A stretch of DNA of 64,000 nt, from positions 18,168,501 through 18,232,500 of the forward strand of contig AP031353.1 in the NCBI GenBank assembly GCA_037833965.1, written 5' to 3'. The notes under the pieces were generated by a model. That model was not told the origin of the DNA. It did no database searches and saw only the letters and a list, made by a program, of their open reading frames with translations. Source of the DNA: Marchantia polymorpha subsp. ruderalis. Its lineage: Eukaryota > Streptophyta > Marchantiopsida > Marchantiales > Marchantiaceae. Both the position numbers and the translations under genes were made by a program. Shown piece after piece: positions 61,740-64,000 of the stretch. Positions within the stretch are counted from its first letter, which is position 1, and every line of letters starts with the position of its first letter.

Positions 61740-62685
61740 GGTGGCGACTGAAATCCTCGAAACGGAGGATGAGACGAGCTCGGAAGAGCAGGAAGCGGAC
61801 TCTGTGCAGAAAACGCCAACAGGGGTGTTGTGCGAGCAGATAGTTCCACTCCTGCGATATCTGGATCGCAAGACATCCAAGTACTCGGGTACCGGAAAAC
61901 CGCAGTCTTACGTGGAGACTGTCAAGCGCAGGACGAGGAGCAAGGTGGCCACTTGGGCCTCTAGGTGCCAAACATTGCAGGATAGGAACGCTACCCTCCG
62001 ACAGCACCTGGCGGTCACACAGAAGCTATACCAAACCTTGCAACAGCAGAGGGAGGATGCGGCGACGAAAAACCAGGCGGATGCCGAGCTAATACGGGCA
62101 AAGATCGAGTCGGAATTGCAGGAAGAGCGGAGACAAAACCACATCTTAGCAGAAGAGCTTGCGCGCCAGAAGCGCACCTTAGAAGAAAGTCAAAGTACAC
62201 GCAAGGAGGATGAGGAGTTGTTGCGCAACTTGCAATCCGAGTGCGCGGAATTGAGGGCGCAGCGCGAGGATGCGGAGATGCAGCTAGCAGAGGTGGAAGG
62301 CAGCTGCCGGGCGCGAGAAGAGTTGGCGACGCGGGTGACTCACTGTCTAAAAGGATACGCCCATTGGGAGGTGGCAGCTCAAGAGAAGATCACACTCAGG
62401 GAGTTCGAGCTTCGGGCGGCGGCATTGACGGAGGGTGACAGTCGGAGTCGGCGGCGAGTAGCGAGGAAATTAGAATCCTTCTTGTCGGGTGCGCGCGACA
62501 CTATGGCGCACTTGGAGTCGGAAGTGACTGCAGCCCTCCGGCGTCTGGGGTTGCGCAGCCAGTCGGAAGATTGGCAAGGTAGAGATAGAGAGCGAGGCAG
62601 TCCGGCGCGCAGGAGGCGCAGCACCGGATCTGCAGAGTGCAGTAGTGTAGTTTGGTTTCGTGCAAGTGTTGCGAGTAGTAGATAG
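61740..62685 (+). mobile_element. Copy 2: C-terminal coiled-coil region (fossil)
   Basis: An acidic start (ILETEDETSSEEQEA), long Glu/Arg/Gln heptads, HCLKGYAHWEVAAQEK with LREFELRA, and a basic Arg-rich end (SPARRRRSTGS). It looks like an oligomerisation region ending in a nucleic-acid-binding tail; the role is inferred. Confidence 0.6.
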
Positions 62686-62717
62686 GATAGCGTAGTGTTA
62701 GTTAGGACCTTTGAGGG

Positions 62718-62746
62718 TATAAAGTAGATCAAGGCGTTTTGCCTTG
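62718..62746 (+). promoter_or_regulatory. Copy 2: TATA box plus hairpin near the 3' end
   Basis: TATAAAG, then CAAGGC-GTTTT-GCCTTG. The stem and loop are identical to those of copy 1. Confidence 0.65.
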
Positions 62747-63386
62747 GGTCTCTTCCAGTTTCGGAAGTGCAGATCAGGAACTCACTTTCTTGGCGTGTTT
62801 GTGCATTTTGGTCCTGGCACCACGTAGAGAAGCTGCAGCATAGCGAAGTTACCGTATGTTGTAGCTGAAGGCCTTCGGCTGAATGTTCAGAGCTAGTACC
62901 CGGTTAGAGACTTGAGTAGTGCGGATCTGCACCTGCGGGTGATTTCTGATGCTCAGAGCCGGTTGCGAGTTAGAGACTTGAACAGTTCCCCCTTACTCCT
63001 TCGAGTGACATATCCTGATTGTACTCCTACGGGAAGTTTCCCTTGAATGCCAAAGTGAAGTTTTATTACTTCGTGTAAGCCTTGGTTTGCAATTCAGGTT
63101 GTGTGTGTGTGTTACTGGATTGTGTCTCAGTTAAGTCCTCAGTCGGGCTTGTACCCCCTACGGTTGGTGTGAGTCGAGGGTGACGTCCACGGCGTATGAA
63201 GGGGTTTCGTTCCGAAGGGGGAAGTCCAGTCCGGGTTCCCTACGCTAGTTCCTGGCGGAAGGGCAGTAAAAGCCGGAGTGGGAGTCACTACCTGCAGAAC
63301 CTCTGAGTGAACTTTTGAGACACTTTCCCCCTGAAATCCGAAGCGGAGGTCCTGACCGACCTCCGAGTTGTGCTTTTGCCAGTTTC

Positions 63387-63388
<2 letters not shown>

Positions 63389-63422
<34 letters not shown>
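63389..63422. repeat. (GT)17 microsatellite
   Basis: Uninterrupted GT run in the tail of copy 2. Copy 1 has a short GT run at the corresponding place near 56798. Confidence 0.92.
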
Positions 63423-63423
<1 letters not shown>

Positions 63424-63628
63424 GAGTGACTACGCTGTACTGTGCATCCTCCGAGCATCCTCCGAGTCGAGCACTGCAGTATTTCTGGGAGTGACACTCG
63501 CCTGAGAATTCAAACTCTACAAAAGTCTGTTAAACGTGACACTTTTTACTCTGTGTGTTGCCTCTGTCCCTGTGGGTTCGATCTTTTTACCACCATACTG
63601 CAGTTTTAGCCTTTGGTGGGTTATTACA

Positions 63629-63633
63629 GTGAT
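63629..63633. repeat. 5-bp target duplication, right copy (GTGAT)
   Basis: Exact repeat of 58788-58792, directly after the TTATTACA end of copy 2. Confidence 0.85.
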
Positions 63634-63885
63634 GAAAAAAACTCAAATTTTAGGATATCAAAGCAATTTTTTTGACATCTGAGTAGAATAAACCTCTATT
63701 TTATATTCAAAAAATTTCCGCGATTCTCTTTTATCATCAAAATGTAATTGATGACTCTGGCTTCACTTTCAACAAGAATCAACCAACATTCTACTCCAAA
63801 TTGAGAGTAGAAATTTTATCAGTGTTTTTGCGCTATTTGATCTCCCAGAAATTGTGAAAATCAAAATTATGCGTGTATTGAAGTA

Positions 63886-63897
63886 ACTCTGATATCA
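63886..63897 (-). promoter_or_regulatory. Primer-binding site of the copia fossil
   Basis: The minus strand reads TGATATCAGAGT, two bases off the initiator-Met site TGGTATCAGAGC. It lies two bases inside the LTR end at 63900. Confidence 0.75.
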
Positions 63898-63899
63898 AT

Positions 63900-64000
63900 T
63901 GTACGATAATCACAAGGATCACAAACGACAATCAGACATAAATGTACGTAGTTCACCTCCACATGTGGCTACGTCCACGGCCGAGGTAAACGTTTCACCC
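63900..64000 (-). repeat. Right (5') LTR of the copia fossil, cut by the window edge
   Basis: Begins TGTACGATAATC next to the primer site and aligns with the left LTR over the visible 100 bases. Confidence 0.7.

Larger units (their letters stand above)
58793..63628 (+). mobile_element. Nested gag-like/coiled-coil element, copy 2 (fossil)
   Basis: A 4.84-kb insertion in the copia leader, flanked by a perfect GTGAT duplication. The ends TGTGGTAACACGC and, inverted, TGTAATAACCCAC form a short imperfect terminal inverted repeat. No LTR is visible: the first 1 kb does not resemble the last 1 kb. Parts: 5' noncoding region (58793-60.1 kb), gag-like domain (60.17-60.8 kb), Arg/Pro/Thr-rich linker (60.8-61.7 kb), coiled coil (61.74-62.69 kb) and 3' tail. 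Most of the coding part is open, with about one break near its start. No polymerase, integrase or transposase is seen, so it would depend on another element. Younger than copy 1. Confidence 0.75.
62690..63628 (+). other. Copy 2: conserved 3' noncoding tail
   Basis: About 0.94 kb that aligns throughout with 56000-57005 of copy 1, at roughly 80 percent identity by eye. Shared blocks include GTAGCTGAAGGCCTTCGG, AGAGACTTGAGTAGT and GTCCCTGTGGGTTCGA. There is no open frame. Conservation stronger than in the linker and 5' region suggests cis-acting signals. Confidence 0.6.
47451..64000 (-). mobile_element. Large Ty1/copia element with two nested insertions (fossil)
   Basis: A minus-strand copia retrotransposon. 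Its 3' LTR is on the left (about 47451-47889) and its 5' LTR starts at 63900 and runs out of the window. Between them, right to left, lie the primer site (63886-63897), a leader, gag with a zinc knuckle (57.2-58.04 kb), protease and pre-integrase sequence, integrase, reverse transcriptase and RNase H. Two other elements sit inside it (50859-57005 and 58793-63628). The coding part is broken many times. The visible part of the two LTRs is roughly three quarters identical by eye, with mostly transition differences, so the insertion is old. It predates both nested elements. Confidence 0.82.

Noticed and set aside
58793-63628. LTRs for the nested elements
   Set aside because: I compared the first and last kilobase of each copy by eye and found no direct repeat. 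Only a short imperfect inverted repeat at the tips remains.

Overview
The window looks like nuclear DNA of a land plant. Two intron-rich host genes of plant-specific type are present: a P-class PPR-SMR protein and a PH/coiled-coil protein of the Arabidopsis At2g30880 type. There are also several Ty1/copia remnants with initiator-Met tRNA primer sites, and AT-rich decayed repeats. A bryophyte, perhaps a liverwort such as Marchantia, is my best guess. It rests on gene style and on a memory of similar gag-like ORFs in liverwort gene models; I could not test it.

Layout. Positions 1-5.5 kb hold no gene I can recognise. Positions 5.5-8.1 kb are GC-rich and promoter-like, with four good TATA boxes and many microsatellites but no convincing protein. 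Positions 8-15 kb again lack a recognisable gene. The PH/coiled-coil gene runs on the minus strand from 21.8 to 15.1 kb. I resolved ten exons in consistent phase (571 aa), including one apparent GC-AG intron. Positions 22.6-26.3 kb form a very AT-rich decayed block with a gypsy-type integrase scrap. The PPR-SMR gene runs on the plus strand from 27.57 to 33.79 kb. I resolved twelve exons in consistent phase (922 aa).

From 35.3 kb rightwards the window is mostly mobile-element debris. A plus-strand copia 5' end lies at 35.3-36.4 kb and a minus-strand copia pol remnant at 36.6-38.8 kb. Positions 38.8-47.4 kb are gene-poor, with one orphan exon-like stretch near 42.3-42.6 kb. A large minus-strand copia element runs from 47.45 kb past the right edge and carries two younger insertions.

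These two insertions (50859-57005 and 58793-63628) are the most unusual part. They are relatives with short imperfect terminal inverted repeats (TGT...ACA), 5-bp target duplications and no visible LTRs. They carry a gag-like domain, a hypervariable linker and a C-terminal coiled coil, with no polymerase, integrase or transposase that I can see. Their 3' noncoding ends are well conserved and share a TATA box plus hairpin. Their linkers are full of tiny palindromes whose stem sequence differs between the two copies. A second theme is a scatter of unrelated, near-perfect inverted repeats with 2-5 nt loops in introns and intergenic DNA.
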